From NCBI GenBank assembly GCA_037444825.1, contig JBBILR010000026.1:1-28621 (forward strand): 28,621 nt of DNA. The letters run 5' to 3'. The notes under the pieces are model-generated. The model ran no database searches and had not been told where the DNA came from. It saw only the letters and a program-made list of their open reading frames with translations. The stretch comes from JBFLVU01 sp037444825. GTDB lineage: Bacteria > Acidobacteriota > UBA4820 > DSQY01. A program made the position numbers and the translations under genes. Shown in pieces: positions 16,830 through 25,467 of the stretch. How positions within the stretch are numbered: the first letter of the stretch is position 1; each line of letters starts with the position of its first letter.

Positions 16830-16985
16830 CGGCCGATGACGGCCGCCATCGAAGGCCTTCCCGCGCGTAGCGACCTAACGGCCGATGACGGGCATCGGCC
16901 GCTACGTTTGAAAAAACGGCCGATGACGGCCACCTTCGAGGAGGCTCCCCCGCGTAGCGGCCTTTGCTTGTCCAAGGCCCATTGT
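16830..16985. repeat. Cluster of REP-like palindromic repeats
   Basis: Three copies of CGGCCGATGACGG occur at about 16830, 16879 and 16917. The middle copy forms a perfect 9-bp stem, CGGCCGATG (16879-16887) with CATCGGCCG (16893-16901). At 16953-16977 lies CGTAGCGGCCTTTG followed by a short inverted CCAAGG. Similar units recur at 25190-25385 and 28463-28500, always between genes. The cluster fills most of the 326-bp gap before the efflux operon's 3' end. Confidence 0.75.
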
Positions 16986-17020
16986 CGGCCGCCGCATGGG
17001 CGGGGGAGGCGCCAGCGGGG

Positions 17021-18334
17021 TCAGGGAGCCCCTGCTTCCCCCAGGGTTCCCAGGACCCGCGCCAGCTCGGTCCGGGCCACGAGGAGGTCCCTTCGGGCCC
17101 TGGCGGCGTTGGCCCGGGCGGCGTTCCGCTGGGCGAGGGCGTCGTCCACGTCGAGCTGGGTCTTCACGCCGAAGGTGAAACCCTTCTCCGCCATGTCCAG
17201 GAGGCGCTGGGCCTGGGCCTCCGCCCCTTCGAGGGCCTTCAGAACCGCCTCCGCCTCCCGGACGGCGTCCAGGGCCCCCTGGACCTCCACCGCCAGGGAT
17301 TCCTCGATCTTTCGCGCCTCGATCTCCGCCTGGAGAAGGTCCGCCGAGGCCTCCAGCACCCGGCCGCGGGTCCGCATGCCGTCGAAGAGGGGGAAGGAGA
17401 GGTAGAGGCCGGCGTTCCAGGTCTTGCCGGAGAGGTCGAACCCGCTCACGCCCAGGGTTTTCCGGCCCCACCCCGCCGAGAAGTCCAGCCTCGGCTTGTC
17501 GCCGGCCCGGGCCATGGCCAGCAGCTCCCGCCGCACGGCCACCGTCTGCCTCTGGGCGCGCAGTTCGGGTCTGGACCGCCGGGCCGTCTCCAGGGCCTCC
17601 GGGAAGGGGGGGAGGGGAAGGGCCCCCACGGCGAGGTCCCCGGCGGCGTCCACCGGCTCCTCCAGCCCCAGGAGAAGGCCCAGGGCGAGGCGGCTCCGCC
17701 GGAGGGCGTTCTCCGCGGCGATGAGGGACGGCCTCGCGTTGGTCAGGGCCACCTCCGCCGCCAGCACGTCGTAGTCGGTGGCCGTCCCCAGCTCGAAGCG
17801 CTTCCGGGCCTCCTCGAGGTGCCGCGCCCGCTGGTCCACCTCCTCCTCCGCCACGGCGAGGAGCTCCCTGGCCAGCAGGACGTCGTAGAAGGCCTGGGCG
17901 ACGTCGCGCCGGACGGCCTGGCGGTAGAGGCGGAGCTGCTCGCCGGCGGTGGCGAGGCCCACCTTGGCGGCCCGGATGGCGGCCCCCACCTGTCCCCAGG
18001 TGTACACGGCCTGGTCCAGGGTGGCGCCGTAGGAGGTGGTGTCCTGGGTGGAGGGGAAGAGGCCGCCGGTGAGGGCCGACAGGCTGTCGTCGTAGTCGCG
18101 CCGCCGGGAGGCGGAGAGGGAGAGGCGCGGCAGGGCCGCCGCCCGCTCCTCCAGGTACTTTCCCTGGACCCACCGGCGGTAGGCCTCGGCTTTCTGGATG
18201 TCCCGGTTCTTCTCCAGGGCCGTGGAGAGGGCCTCCTCCAGGGTCAGGGCGCGGAGGGCCTCCTCCGCCCTCGCGGCGGCGGCGGTGAGCAGGAGCAGGC
18301 AAACCGCGGAGATCCAGCGTGCGCGCCGCGTCAT
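17021..18334 (-). CDS. TolC-family outer-membrane efflux channel
   Basis: 437 residues. An N-terminal signal peptide (basic MTRRARW, then a hydrophobic core, cleavage near ARA-EE at about 23) is followed by two coiled-coil repeats typical of TolC-type outer-membrane factors, with conserved LTLEEALSTALEKNRDI at the start of the mature protein and FELGTATDYDVLAAEVAL and FTFGVKTQLDVDDALAQRNAARA at the ends of the two halves. It forms the trimeric outer-membrane exit duct for the RND pump. The ATG at 18332-18334 overlaps the pump gene's stop by 4 bp, so translation is coupled. It is the last gene of the tetR operon; a palindromic repeat cluster lies downstream. Confidence 0.93.
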   Translation of the reverse strand: MTRRARWISAVCLLLLTAAAARAEEALRALTLEEALSTALEKNRDIQKAEAYRRWVQGKYLEERAAALPRLSLSASRRRDYDDSLSALTGGLFPSTQDTTSYGATLDQAVYTWGQVGAAIRAAKVGLATAGEQLRLYRQAVRRDVAQAFYDVLLARELLAVAEEEVDQRARHLEEARKRFELGTATDYDVLAAEVALTNARPSLIAAENALRRSRLALGLLLGLEEPVDAAGDLAVGALPLPPFPEALETARRSRPELRAQRQTVAVRRELLAMARAGDKPRLDFSAGWGRKTLGVSGFDLSGKTWNAGLYLSFPLFDGMRTRGRVLEASADLLQAEIEARKIEESLAVEVQGALDAVREAEAVLKALEGAEAQAQRLLDMAEKGFTFGVKTQLDVDDALAQRNAARANAARARRDLLVARTELARVLGTLGEAGAP

Positions 18335-21300
18335 GGTTTCTCCTCCGTCCCGGTGTTTCCGGCCCACTTGCGGTGGACCCAGCCGGCGAAGTCGTCGAGG
18401 AGCGTGTAGACCACGGGGACCACCAGGAGGGTGAGCAGAGTGGAGGTGACGAGCCCCCCGATGACCGCCCGGGCCATGGGGGCCCGCATCTCCGCCCCCT
18501 GCCCGATGGCCAGGGCCAGGGGCAGCATGCCGAAGATCATGGCGGAGGTGGTCATCAGGATGGGCCTGAGCCGGGTCCTTCCGGCCCGGATCACCGCCTC
18601 CCGCCGGTCCACCCCCGACCGCCTGAGGACCTTGGCGTAGTCCACCAGCAGGATGGCGTTTTTGGTCACGAGTCCCATGAGGAGGATGAGGCCGATGAGG
18701 GACATGATGTTCAGCGTGTCCCCCGTGAGGAAGAGCATCCCCGCCATCCCCACCACCGACAGGGGGAGGGAGAGCATGATGGCCAGCGGGTCGATGAAGG
18801 ACTCGAACTGGGCGGCGAGGATGAGGTAGACGAGGATGACGGCCAGGAGGAGGGCCTCCGCCATGTACCCGAAGGACTCCGCCATGGCCTCCGTGTCCCC
18901 CGAGAGGACGACGCGGTAGCCGGGGGCCATTTCCATGGAGGAGGCCGCCTCCAGGACGCGGTTCCCGGCGGTGCCCAGGGGGAGGCGGTCCAGGTTGGCG
19001 CTCACCACCACCTGGCGGGAGAGGTCCTGGCGGCTGATCTCCGACGGGGAGACGGCGCGCTCGACCCGGACGAGGTCGGCCACCGGCACCAGGGCCGGTT
19101 CCCCGGAGGGACCGGGGACGGCCAGCCGGAGGCTCCCCACCTGGGTCACGTCCCTCCGCAAGGTTTCGGGAAGGCGCACCCGTACGTCCACCGCCTCCCC
19201 CTCCTCGTCCTCGTAGGTGGAGACCACCCGGCCCCCCACCAGGGCCCCGAGGCTCCGGACCAGGTCGGCCGTCCCCAGGCCCAGGGCGGCGGCCCTCTCC
19301 CGGTCCACCACCAGCCGGAACTCGGGAAGGTCCTGCTCCAGGGTGGCCTCCAGGTCCACGATCCCCGGAATGCCGTACATCCGGCGCTTCAGCTCCCGGG
19401 CGTACCGCTTCAGCGTGGGGATGTCCTCCCCCTTGATGAGCACCTGGAGGGGCTTCTGGAAGGAGTCGGGGTCCTCCAGGATCGAGACCTGCAGGCCCGG
19501 GACGGCCTCCAGCCGGCGCCGGATCTCCGGCATGAGGTCCGCCTGGGAGCGCCTTCGCTCCGCGCGGTCCTTGAGCTTGATGTAGACCTGGGCGTCCCGC
19601 ACCGTGTCGGTGTCGGCGGGGGCGATGGCGGCGTAGGTCCGCTCGATCTCCGGGTAGTCGGCGAGGACGCGGAGGGCCCGTTCCAGCCGCCCGCGGGTCT
19701 CCACGATGGAGGCGTCGGGGGCGGTCTTCAGGCGGACGAGGAACTCGCCGTGGTCGAAGGCCGGCATGAACTCGCCCTGGAGGCTGAAGAAGAGGGCGAG
19801 GCCCGCCGCGAAGGCGGCGGCGGCGACCCCGAAGACCGCGAGCCGGTGGTCCAGGGCCCACCCGATGAGGGAGCGGTACCCGTCGGCGGTCCGGTCGAAC
19901 CAGCCGTTGAAGCGGTCCAGGACGCGCGCCACCCAGTGGCGCCGGCCCTTGCGCTCGACGTCGGGGTCGTACCAGCGGCTGGAGAGCATGGGGTCGAGGG
20001 TGAAGGAGACGAAGAGGGAGACCAGCACGGCGAAGGCCACGGTGATCCCGAACTGGAAGAAGAATCGGCCGATGATCCCCTTCATGAAAGCCACCGGCAC
20101 GAAGACCGCCACGATGGACAGCGTGGTGGCCAGCACCGCCAGACCGATCTCCGCCGTGCCCTCCCGGGCCGCCGTGAAGTGGTCCTGGCCCTTCTCCAGG
20201 TGGCGCACGATGTTCTCCCGCACCACGATGGCGTCGTCGATGAGGAGGCCGATGGCCAGGGAGAGGGCCATGAGGGTCATGACGTTCAGCGTCATGCCGA
20301 AGAAGTACATGGCGATGAAGGAGCTGATGACGGAGACGGGCAGGGTGAGGCCGGTGATCACCGTCGAGCGCCAAGAGTTGAGGAAGCAGAAGACGATGAA
20401 GACCGTCAGCAGGCCGCCGAGGACGAGCGTCACCTGCACGTCGTGGACCGACTCGCGGATCATCTCCGACGAGTCCCGCACCAGGGTGATCTCCGTCCCC
20501 GCGGGCAGCTCCTTCTCCAGGCGCGCGATCTCCTCCTTCACGGCGTCGGCGAGGCCCACGGTGTTGGCCTTGGACTGCTTCAGCACGTCCAGGGCCACGG
20601 CGGGCACCCCGTTCACCAGCGCCAGGGAGCGCGGCTCCTCCACCCCGTCCACCACCTCGGCCAACTCGCCGAGGGTCACGGGGAGGCCGTTCCGACGGGC
20701 GACCACCATGGAGGCGTAGCCCGCCACCTCCGGGGGCTTCCCGGCGATGCGGAGGGGCATTTCGGAGTCCTCCCGCGTCAGGCGGCCCAGGGGGGTGTTG
20801 ACGTTCTCCGAGGCGAGTCCCGCCATGACCTCGTTCACGCCCATGCCGAGGCCGTCCAGGCGGGCGGGGTCCACCTCCACCGCCACCTCCCGCTTGGAGG
20901 TCCCCACCAGCCTCACCCCGCCCACCCCCGGGATGTTCTCGATGCGGCGCTTGATCTTCCGGTCCACGAGGGTGGTGAGTTCCCGGGGGGTGAGGACGCC
21001 GGACTTCACCGCCACGGAGATCACCGGCATGCCGGAGATGTCCAGCTTCTGGATCACCGGCTCCTTCATGGCCTCGGGCAGGTCGTTGCGGATGGCGTTG
21101 ATCTTGGCCCGGGCCTCCTGGGAGGCGTCGTTGATCTTCACGCTCAGTTCGAACTCCACCATCACCGAGGAGAGCCCCTCCCGGGAGGTGGAGTAGATGT
21201 GCTTCACGCCGGGGATGGGGTTCACCGCCTCCTCGATCTTCTTCGTCACCTCCCGCTCCACCGTCTCCGGCGAGGCGCCGGGGAACTCCGTCACGATGGA

Positions 21301-21435
21301 GAGGATGGGGAACTCCACGTCGGGGAAGAGGTCGATGGCCAGCCGCCGGTAGGAGAAGACCCCCAGGGTCAGGAGGACCAGCATGAGCACCGAGGCGAAG
21401 ACGGGGCGCCGGATGGAGAGGTCGGAGAGAAACAT
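18331..21435 (-). CDS. RND-family inner-membrane efflux pump (AcrB/HAE1-like)
   Basis: 1034 residues, normal for hydrophobe/amphiphile efflux RND pumps. The start MFLSDLSIRRPVFASVLML is diagnostic. Twelve membrane segments are expected: TM1, a large periplasmic loop, TM2-6, TM7, a second periplasmic loop and TM8-12. The proton-relay aspartates are Asp400-Asp401 (LSLAIGLLIDDAIVV). The second half ends with the matching MGLVTKNAILLVDYAKVLRR and LRPILMTTSAMIFGMLPLA motifs. It exports small hydrophobic compounds from inner membrane or periplasm, driven by protons; the substrate cannot be told from sequence. It starts 59 bp after the membrane fusion protein gene and overlaps the TolC-like gene by 4 bp. 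Confidence 0.95.
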   Translation of the reverse strand: MFLSDLSIRRPVFASVLMLVLLTLGVFSYRRLAIDLFPDVEFPILSIVTEFPGASPETVEREVTKKIEEAVNPIPGVKHIYSTSREGLSSVMVEFELSVKINDASQEARAKINAIRNDLPEAMKEPVIQKLDISGMPVISVAVKSGVLTPRELTTLVDRKIKRRIENIPGVGGVRLVGTSKREVAVEVDPARLDGLGMGVNEVMAGLASENVNTPLGRLTREDSEMPLRIAGKPPEVAGYASMVVARRNGLPVTLGELAEVVDGVEEPRSLALVNGVPAVALDVLKQSKANTVGLADAVKEEIARLEKELPAGTEITLVRDSSEMIRESVHDVQVTLVLGGLLTVFIVFCFLNSWRSTVITGLTLPVSVISSFIAMYFFGMTLNVMTLMALSLAIGLLIDDAIVVRENIVRHLEKGQDHFTAAREGTAEIGLAVLATTLSIVAVFVPVAFMKGIIGRFFFQFGITVAFAVLVSLFVSFTLDPMLSSRWYDPDVERKGRRHWVARVLDRFNGWFDRTADGYRSLIGWALDHRLAVFGVAAAAFAAGLALFFSLQGEFMPAFDHGEFLVRLKTAPDASIVETRGRLERALRVLADYPEIERTYAAIAPADTDTVRDAQVYIKLKDRAERRRSQADLMPEIRRRLEAVPGLQVSILEDPDSFQKPLQVLIKGEDIPTLKRYARELKRRMYGIPGIVDLEATLEQDLPEFRLVVDRERAAALGLGTADLVRSLGALVGGRVVSTYEDEEGEAVDVRVRLPETLRRDVTQVGSLRLAVPGPSGEPALVPVADLVRVERAVSPSEISRQDLSRQVVVSANLDRLPLGTAGNRVLEAASSMEMAPGYRVVLSGDTEAMAESFGYMAEALLLAVILVYLILAAQFESFIDPLAIMLSLPLSVVGMAGMLFLTGDTLNIMSLIGLILLMGLVTKNAILLVDYAKVLRRSGVDRREAVIRAGRTRLRPILMTTSAMIFGMLPLALAIGQGAEMRAPMARAVIGGLVTSTLLTLLVVPVVYTLLDDFAGWVHRKWAGNTGTEEKP

Positions 21436-21494
21436 GGCTCAGTCCCCCGGAAATGGCGCGCGTCGGCCCGCGAGGGGCGCCAAGGCCCGCCGTC

Positions 21495-22544
21495 TCATGG
21501 GACCACCTGAACGCGGTCGCCGTCCTGGAGGTTGAAGGCGCCGCGGGTGACCACCGCCGCCCCTTCGGGGAGGCCCGAGACCACCTCCACCCCGCCGGGG
21601 GAGGATTCGCCCGTCCTCACCGCCGTCCTCCGCGCCCGGTCCCCATCCACCACGAAGACCTCCGCCGTCCCCGCCGAGGCGTCCCAGGAGAGGAGCGCCT
21701 CCCGGGGCAGGAGGAGGACCTTCTCCCGGACCCCGCAGAGGAGGGTCCCCTTCACGAAGAGGCCCGACCGGAGCAGGCCTTCGGCGTTGGGCACCTCCGC
21801 CCGCACGGCCACCGTCCGGCTGGCCGGGTCGGCAACGGGGTTCACGTAGGCCACCCGCCCCTCGAAGGTCCGGCCCGGCACGGCGTCGGTGGTGAAGCGC
21901 AGGGCCTGCCCGGGGGCCACGCGGTGGATCTGGGAGGAGGGGACGGAGACGGTGAGGTCGAAGAGGCGGTTGTCCACCACGCGGAACATGGGGGGGCCGC
22001 TCATGTTCTCCACGAAGTCCCCCGGGCTCACCGTCCGCTCCGCCACCACCCCGTCCAGGGGGGACCGGATCTCGGTCTTCTGGAGGCGGGTCTCGGCCAG
22101 GAGGAGCGCCGCCGCCGCCGTCTCCCGGAGGGTCTCGGCGTCCTCCAGCCCCTGGGCGGTCATGAGCCCCGCCTCCTTGAGCTTCCGCGCCCGCTCCAGC
22201 TCGCGGTCCGCCCGGGCCGCCTCGGCCCTGGCCTGCAGGAGGGCCGCCCGCGCCTCCCGGTCGTCCATGCGGGCCAGGAGCTGGCCCTTCCGGACCGGCA
22301 CCCACTGGCTCACGAGGACCTCGCTCACCGTTCCGCTGGCGTCGGGCTTGACGGCGGCGGCGAACCGGGCCTCCAGCGTCCCCACCACCTGCACCTCCAC
22401 GGGCAGGTCCGCCCGGTGTAGGGCGGCGGTCTCCACCGCCACCGGGGGCCGTTCCGGCGGGGCCTCGCTTCGGGCCTTCTGGCCGCACGCGGCGCCGGTG
22501 AGCAGAAAGGCGGCGCAGGCGGCGGAGAGGATCTCGGTCTTCAT
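21495..22544 (-). CDS. RND efflux membrane fusion (periplasmic adaptor) protein
   Basis: 349 residues. The short hydrophobic N-terminus ending in FLLTGAACGQ, with Cys20, suggests a lipoprotein signal, although GAAC is not a textbook lipobox. The HlyD-like layout is complete: a first half-lipoyl segment (VVGTLEARFAAAVKPDASG), a helical hairpin (about 95-150), the second half-lipoyl segment (TEIRSPLDGVVAERTVSPGDFV), then beta-barrel and membrane-proximal domains to the C-terminus. It links the RND pump to the TolC-like channel. The ATG at 22542-22544 overlaps the tetR stop by 4 bp. I chose it because the longer frame upstream lies within tetR and lacks a signal sequence. Confidence 0.93.
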   Translation of the reverse strand: MKTEILSAACAAFLLTGAACGQKARSEAPPERPPVAVETAALHRADLPVEVQVVGTLEARFAAAVKPDASGTVSEVLVSQWVPVRKGQLLARMDDREARAALLQARAEAARADRELERARKLKEAGLMTAQGLEDAETLRETAAAALLLAETRLQKTEIRSPLDGVVAERTVSPGDFVENMSGPPMFRVVDNRLFDLTVSVPSSQIHRVAPGQALRFTTDAVPGRTFEGRVAYVNPVADPASRTVAVRAEVPNAEGLLRSGLFVKGTLLCGVREKVLLLPREALLSWDASAGTAEVFVVDGDRARRTAVRTGESSPGGVEVVSGLPEGAAVVTRGAFNLQDGDRVQVVP

Positions 22545-23221
22545 CGTTCGACTCCCTTGGTCTTCTTCCTCGGCCTCTTCTCGGGCGCGGGCTTGGCGAG
22601 GGCGCGGAGGACCAACCCCAGCGTGCGGCGGAACTCCCGCTCGCCCAGGGCCATCTCCGGGTGGCACAGCTCCACCTCCTGGGCCACGTTCACCACGCCG
22701 ATGAGGGCCCACATGGCGTCCTCCGTCCGGCCGAAGGAAAGCTCCCCCGCCTCCCGGCCTTCTACGAGAAGGCGCTTGAGCAGGTTCTGAAAGGCCAGGT
22801 GCAGGCGGTCGAAATCGAGGAAAGGCGCCCCCTGCGGCGGCCCGTAGTAGATGGCGTACATCACGCGGACCTCGGGGAGGTGCCGCTTGAAGAGCCTCCA
22901 GGCGTCCAGGCAGAGGGCCTCGATGCGCTCCCTCGCCGGGCCGGTCCTCTCCGCGTGTTTCCGCAGGAGGGCCTCGAACTCCGCCATGGCCGGCTCCATG
23001 AGGGCCAGGTAGATCCCCTCCTTGTTGCGGAAGTGGTAGTAGAGGACCGGCTTGGTGACCCCCGCCGCCTCCACGATCTCCCGCACCGAGGCCGCGGCGT
23101 AGCCCTTGGCCTGGAAGACCTCCGTGGCGGCTCGGAGCAGGCGCTTCCGGACGTCGGCGGGGGCGGCGGCCGGCCCCGCGCTCCCCCCCGCCTTCGCCCG
23201 CCTCGCCTCGCCGTTCCGCAT
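22541..23221 (-). CDS. TetR/AcrR-family transcriptional regulator of the efflux operon
   Basis: 226 residues. After a basic, alanine-rich leader (about 1-22) comes the classic TetR helix-turn-helix: LLRAATEVFQAKGYAAASVREI, VEAAGVTKPVLYYHFRNKEGIY (about 28-72). The rest is the helical ligand-binding domain, and the C-terminus is very basic (KRPRKKTKG). It is the first gene of a four-gene efflux operon, overlapping the adaptor gene by 4 bp. A palindrome lies on its own promoter, so autorepression relieved by a pump substrate is the likely mode. The ATG at 23219-23221 is used here; the extended N-terminus leaves a later start possible. The DNA around this start is partly duplicated at 28516-28551. 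Confidence 0.92.
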   Translation of the reverse strand: MRNGEARRAKAGGSAGPAAAPADVRKRLLRAATEVFQAKGYAAASVREIVEAAGVTKPVLYYHFRNKEGIYLALMEPAMAEFEALLRKHAERTGPARERIEALCLDAWRLFKRHLPEVRVMYAIYYGPPQGAPFLDFDRLHLAFQNLLKRLLVEGREAGELSFGRTEDAMWALIGVVNVAQEVELCHPEMALGEREFRRTLGLVLRALAKPAPEKRPRKKTKGVER

Positions 23222-23260
23222 GGGGCTCCCCCCGGTCCCCCCGCCTCCGGCGGAGGGATC

Positions 23261-23301
23261 TACCTACCGGTAAGTATACCCGGAGAAGGGGGGGCGTTCA
23301 A
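23261..23301 (-). promoter_or_regulatory. Promoter and TetR-type operator of the efflux operon
   Basis: On the minus strand, TTGAAC (23296-23301) and TATACT (23273-23278) form a good sigma70-type -35/-10 pair with exactly 17 bp between them. The near-perfect palindrome TACCTACCGGTAAGTA (23261-23276; half-sites match at 7 of 8 positions) overlaps the -10 box and the expected start site, about 40 bp before the tetR ATG. Its size and placement are typical for repression by the adjacent TetR protein. Confidence 0.7.
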
Positions 23302-23380
23302 GGGGGCCGCCCGCAAGGCCCGCCATCCCGGCCCTGGCTGGTCCAAGGCCGGGGCTCGCCGCGGCCGGAGCGGAATCTAG

Positions 23381-24145
23381 GCCTTCAGCAGACGCAGGCC
23401 CGCCAGGGCCGCCGCCGTCACCTCCTTCACAACGGACCCCACGGACGGCCGGAGGGTTCTCGTGACGTGGTCCGGATTCGGGACGAGCCACGTCTACCGG
23501 TCCACCAATGGCGGCTCTTCCTGGACCGACATGACCGGGGCCCTTCCCCCCGAACCGTTCAACTGCATAGTCCTTGACCCCTCCGACACGAGCCGCGCGT
23601 ACGCGGGTTCGGATTTCGGCATCTACGAAAACACCGCTGTGTGGACTTCCAACGTCTGGAGCGGCATCCGGGGGAACCTGCCCGCCGTATCCGTCGAGGA
23701 AATCGGATTCAACGTCGGCAACGGGAAGCTGAGGGTCGCCACCCACGGGCGGGGCGTCTGGGAGAGGACCAGCGTGGTCACCGCCTCCTACCCGCAGGAA
23801 ACCAGCGGCGGCGGAGATAGGATCGCCGTGAAGGGCGCCGGTACGGAGGTCCACATCACCTACGCCAACGCCTGCGGCGCCACGGACAACACCGTTTACT
23901 ACGGGGACCTGGATTCTCTCGCTTCCGGCGGCCTCGCATGGACGGGCCGGTCCTGCCACGTGGGCTCGAGCGGAAAGGCGACCTTCGACCCGGGTGCCGG
24001 GAACGTCTACTTCGTCATCGTGGGCAACAATGCGGTCGGCATGGAAGGGCCCTACGGAACCGATTCGTCGGGGAACCAGAGGCCGGCCGCCGGCGGCGGC
24101 GGGGCCTGTTCCTACACGCAGGTCCTGAATTCGACCTGCCCGTGA
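23381..24145 (+). pseudogene. 3' fragment of an exported beta-propeller (BNR/sialidase-like) protein
   Basis: The frame is open from a stop at 23378-23380. It reads VTSFTTDPTDGRRVLVTWSG, HVYRSTNGGSSWTDMTG, then VLDPSDTSRAYAGSDFGIY, which are BNR-type propeller blades with the S-x-NGG-x-x-W Asp-box (residues STNGGSSW). A C-terminal domain follows (TYANACGATDNTVYYG; PGAGNVYFVIVGNNAVGMEG; YGTDSSGNQRP; a final SYTQVLNSTCP). A whole propeller needs several more blades and a signal peptide. Neither is present upstream, so this is the tail of a larger gene cut off near 23381. The GTG at 23462 lies inside a blade and is not a natural start. Confidence 0.7.
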
Positions 24146-24263
24146 CAGGGACGAAGGAACCGCCTGCCGATGGTGGATTCTCCGCCGGGCGTCCCTGCGG
24201 GCTTCCCCTTCGACAAGCTTCGCCCCACCGGAACCGGATCGCCGGCGGCCATCCCTTCGGCGG

Positions 24264-24459
24264 CTAACCCTTCGGCTCCTCGCCGGGCGGCTCCGGGGGG
24301 TTCACGGGAGGCTCCTCGGAGGTGTTCAGGATAATCACTCCCTTGCCGAAGCTGAACACCGGCTCGTCCGAGTCGTGCATCATTTGGCTTTTGAAGGAGC
24401 TTCAGCTCGTCCGGGTCCAGAGGCACCCTTTCCGACGTCCAGTCCCCTTTCTCGTTCAT
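24264..24459 (-). pseudogene. Small 64-residue gene with a one-base frameshift
   Basis: The ATG at 24457-24459 has an excellent GGAGGTGA ribosome site. It starts MNEKGDWTSERVPLDPDELKLLQ. At a CAAAAG run the frame becomes senseless, but removing one A gives LQSQMMHDSDEPVFSFGKG, then VIILNTSEEPPVNPPEPPGEEPKG and a stop at 24264. The span of 196 nt becomes exactly 65 codons with one base removed. It resembles a small soluble acidic protein with a proline/glutamate tail; I do not recognise a family. It could be a pseudogene, an assembly error in the A-run, or a +1 recoding site. Confidence 0.55.
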
Positions 24460-24738
24460 GGCTCACCTCCGGGACCCCCACGTTCAGGGCTCTCGTTTCC
24501 GGCCCGGTGGACCCCGGCTTGAGGCCGTTGGACTGAGCCCCCTCGCCCCGGCAGAGCCGGACGAGCCCCATCGGCCTTGGGTCCTCGAACGCCCCTAGAA
24601 GGGCCGTGGAGGGCGGACCGTTCGCGGCGCGGGGTTGCCATTGGGGCGGCCGAAATTCCCGCCTTCGCAAGCCAAGGCCGCCACGGCGGGGGGAGGGCCT
24701 CGAAGGTTGATCCATCTCATCGATGGGCATATTTCTGT

Positions 24739-24776
24739 GTTGCTTCAATGAGGCCATCCTCTTTCGAGGATGGAAA
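24739..24776. repeat. Lone CRISPR-repeat-like hairpin
   Basis: The 38 nt begin GTTGCTTCAATGAGGCC and end GAGGATGGAAA. They contain a perfect 8-bp stem (CCATCCTC at 24754-24761, GAGGATGG at 24766-24773) around a TTTC loop. A GTTGCTTCAATG...hairpin...GGATGGAAA layout is typical of hairpin-bearing CRISPR repeats. No second copy exists within about 100 bp on either side and no cas gene is adjacent, so it is at most a solitary or relic repeat. It is unrelated to the 37-nt repeat at 16-201. Confidence 0.4.
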
Positions 24777-25189
24777 TTTCTTTGCCGGAGCTCGTTCCAA
24801 TACCGCCCATCTTCCGCTGCTCCCTCCGGTAGCCGCTCTTCGTCATGGTTTCCGCCCCCGGTTGGTGCGCGCCTGGTTGGATGGCTATTGGGTAGAAATC
24901 CCGTTTCGAACCTGCCAAGGGGGCGGGGCGGTGGTCCCCAGGCGCGGCCGGGGAGGGGGGCGGCGGGGCGGGGGCGGGCCGGGCGGCGGGTCTGTGCGGG
25001 CTGAGGCCACGACGGTGAGGGGAAAGTCCCTTCGGGGTGGGGTCGGACGCCATGGCGCACGCCTCCAGGCTGGGCCGCGGGGGGCCCGGCGGTTTTGGGT
25101 AGGATAGGGCCGGATGGTGCACAGAATGGAAACTCATCCCCCGGGGGGAGGGGCGGGGGGCGCCCCCGGGGGAAGGCCACAGGGGGGCG

Positions 25190-25385
25190 GGCCGTTGGGG
25201 GGGAATCGTCCTTTGGCAAACAAAGGCCGCTACGTAGATTGGGGGCCGTTGGGGGATGAACCCTCGGCCTTTGCGACCAAAGGCAGTTACGCGAGGGAAG
25301 GCCATCGAAGGGGATCGTCATCAGCCAATCCCCGGAAAAAGTAGCGGCCGATGCTCGTCATCGGCCGAAAGGCCGCTACGCGGGG
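25190..25385. repeat. Cluster of REP-like palindromic repeats
   Basis: Two related units lie in tandem: 25190-25234 and 25244-25292, both beginning GGCCGTTGGGGG and containing CTTTG...CAAAGGC. A third unit, 25341-25380, can fold in two ways: an outer 9-bp stem GTAGCGGCC/GGCCGCTAC, or an inner 9-bp stem CGGCCGATG/CATCGGCCG. The unit at 25210-25234 is the inverted counterpart of 16953-16977, matching at 22 of 25 positions. Confidence 0.75.
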
Positions 25386-25467
25386 GGCGGTTGGCGGTTG
25401 AACCAGGAGGGGGCGGGCGTCGCGCCCGCCCCATCCCAGGAAAAGTCTTACAAGCCGTAACGGTCGG

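Larger units (their letters stand above)
24460..25467. other. Gene-free kilobase with repeats and G-rich tracts
   Basis: No convincing gene on either strand; open frames are low-complexity products of high GC. It holds a CRISPR-repeat-like hairpin at 24739-24776, very G-rich tracts at about 24918-24985 and 25137-25210, and a cluster of palindromic repeats at 25190-25385. Confidence 0.6.

Noticed and set aside
16676..16870. Independent small membrane protein starting with TTG
   Set aside because: No ribosome site; the hydrophobic segment is better explained as the shifted continuation of the zinc-ribbon gene.
18319..21510. 1063-codon plus-strand open frame opposite the RND pump
   Set aside because: Histidine/glycine/aspartate-rich antisense artefact of the pump gene, with no domain.
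24745..25305. Minus-strand open frames in the gene-free kilobase
   Set aside because: Proline/arginine-rich, overlapping in several frames, with no ribosome site and crossing the palindromic repeats.
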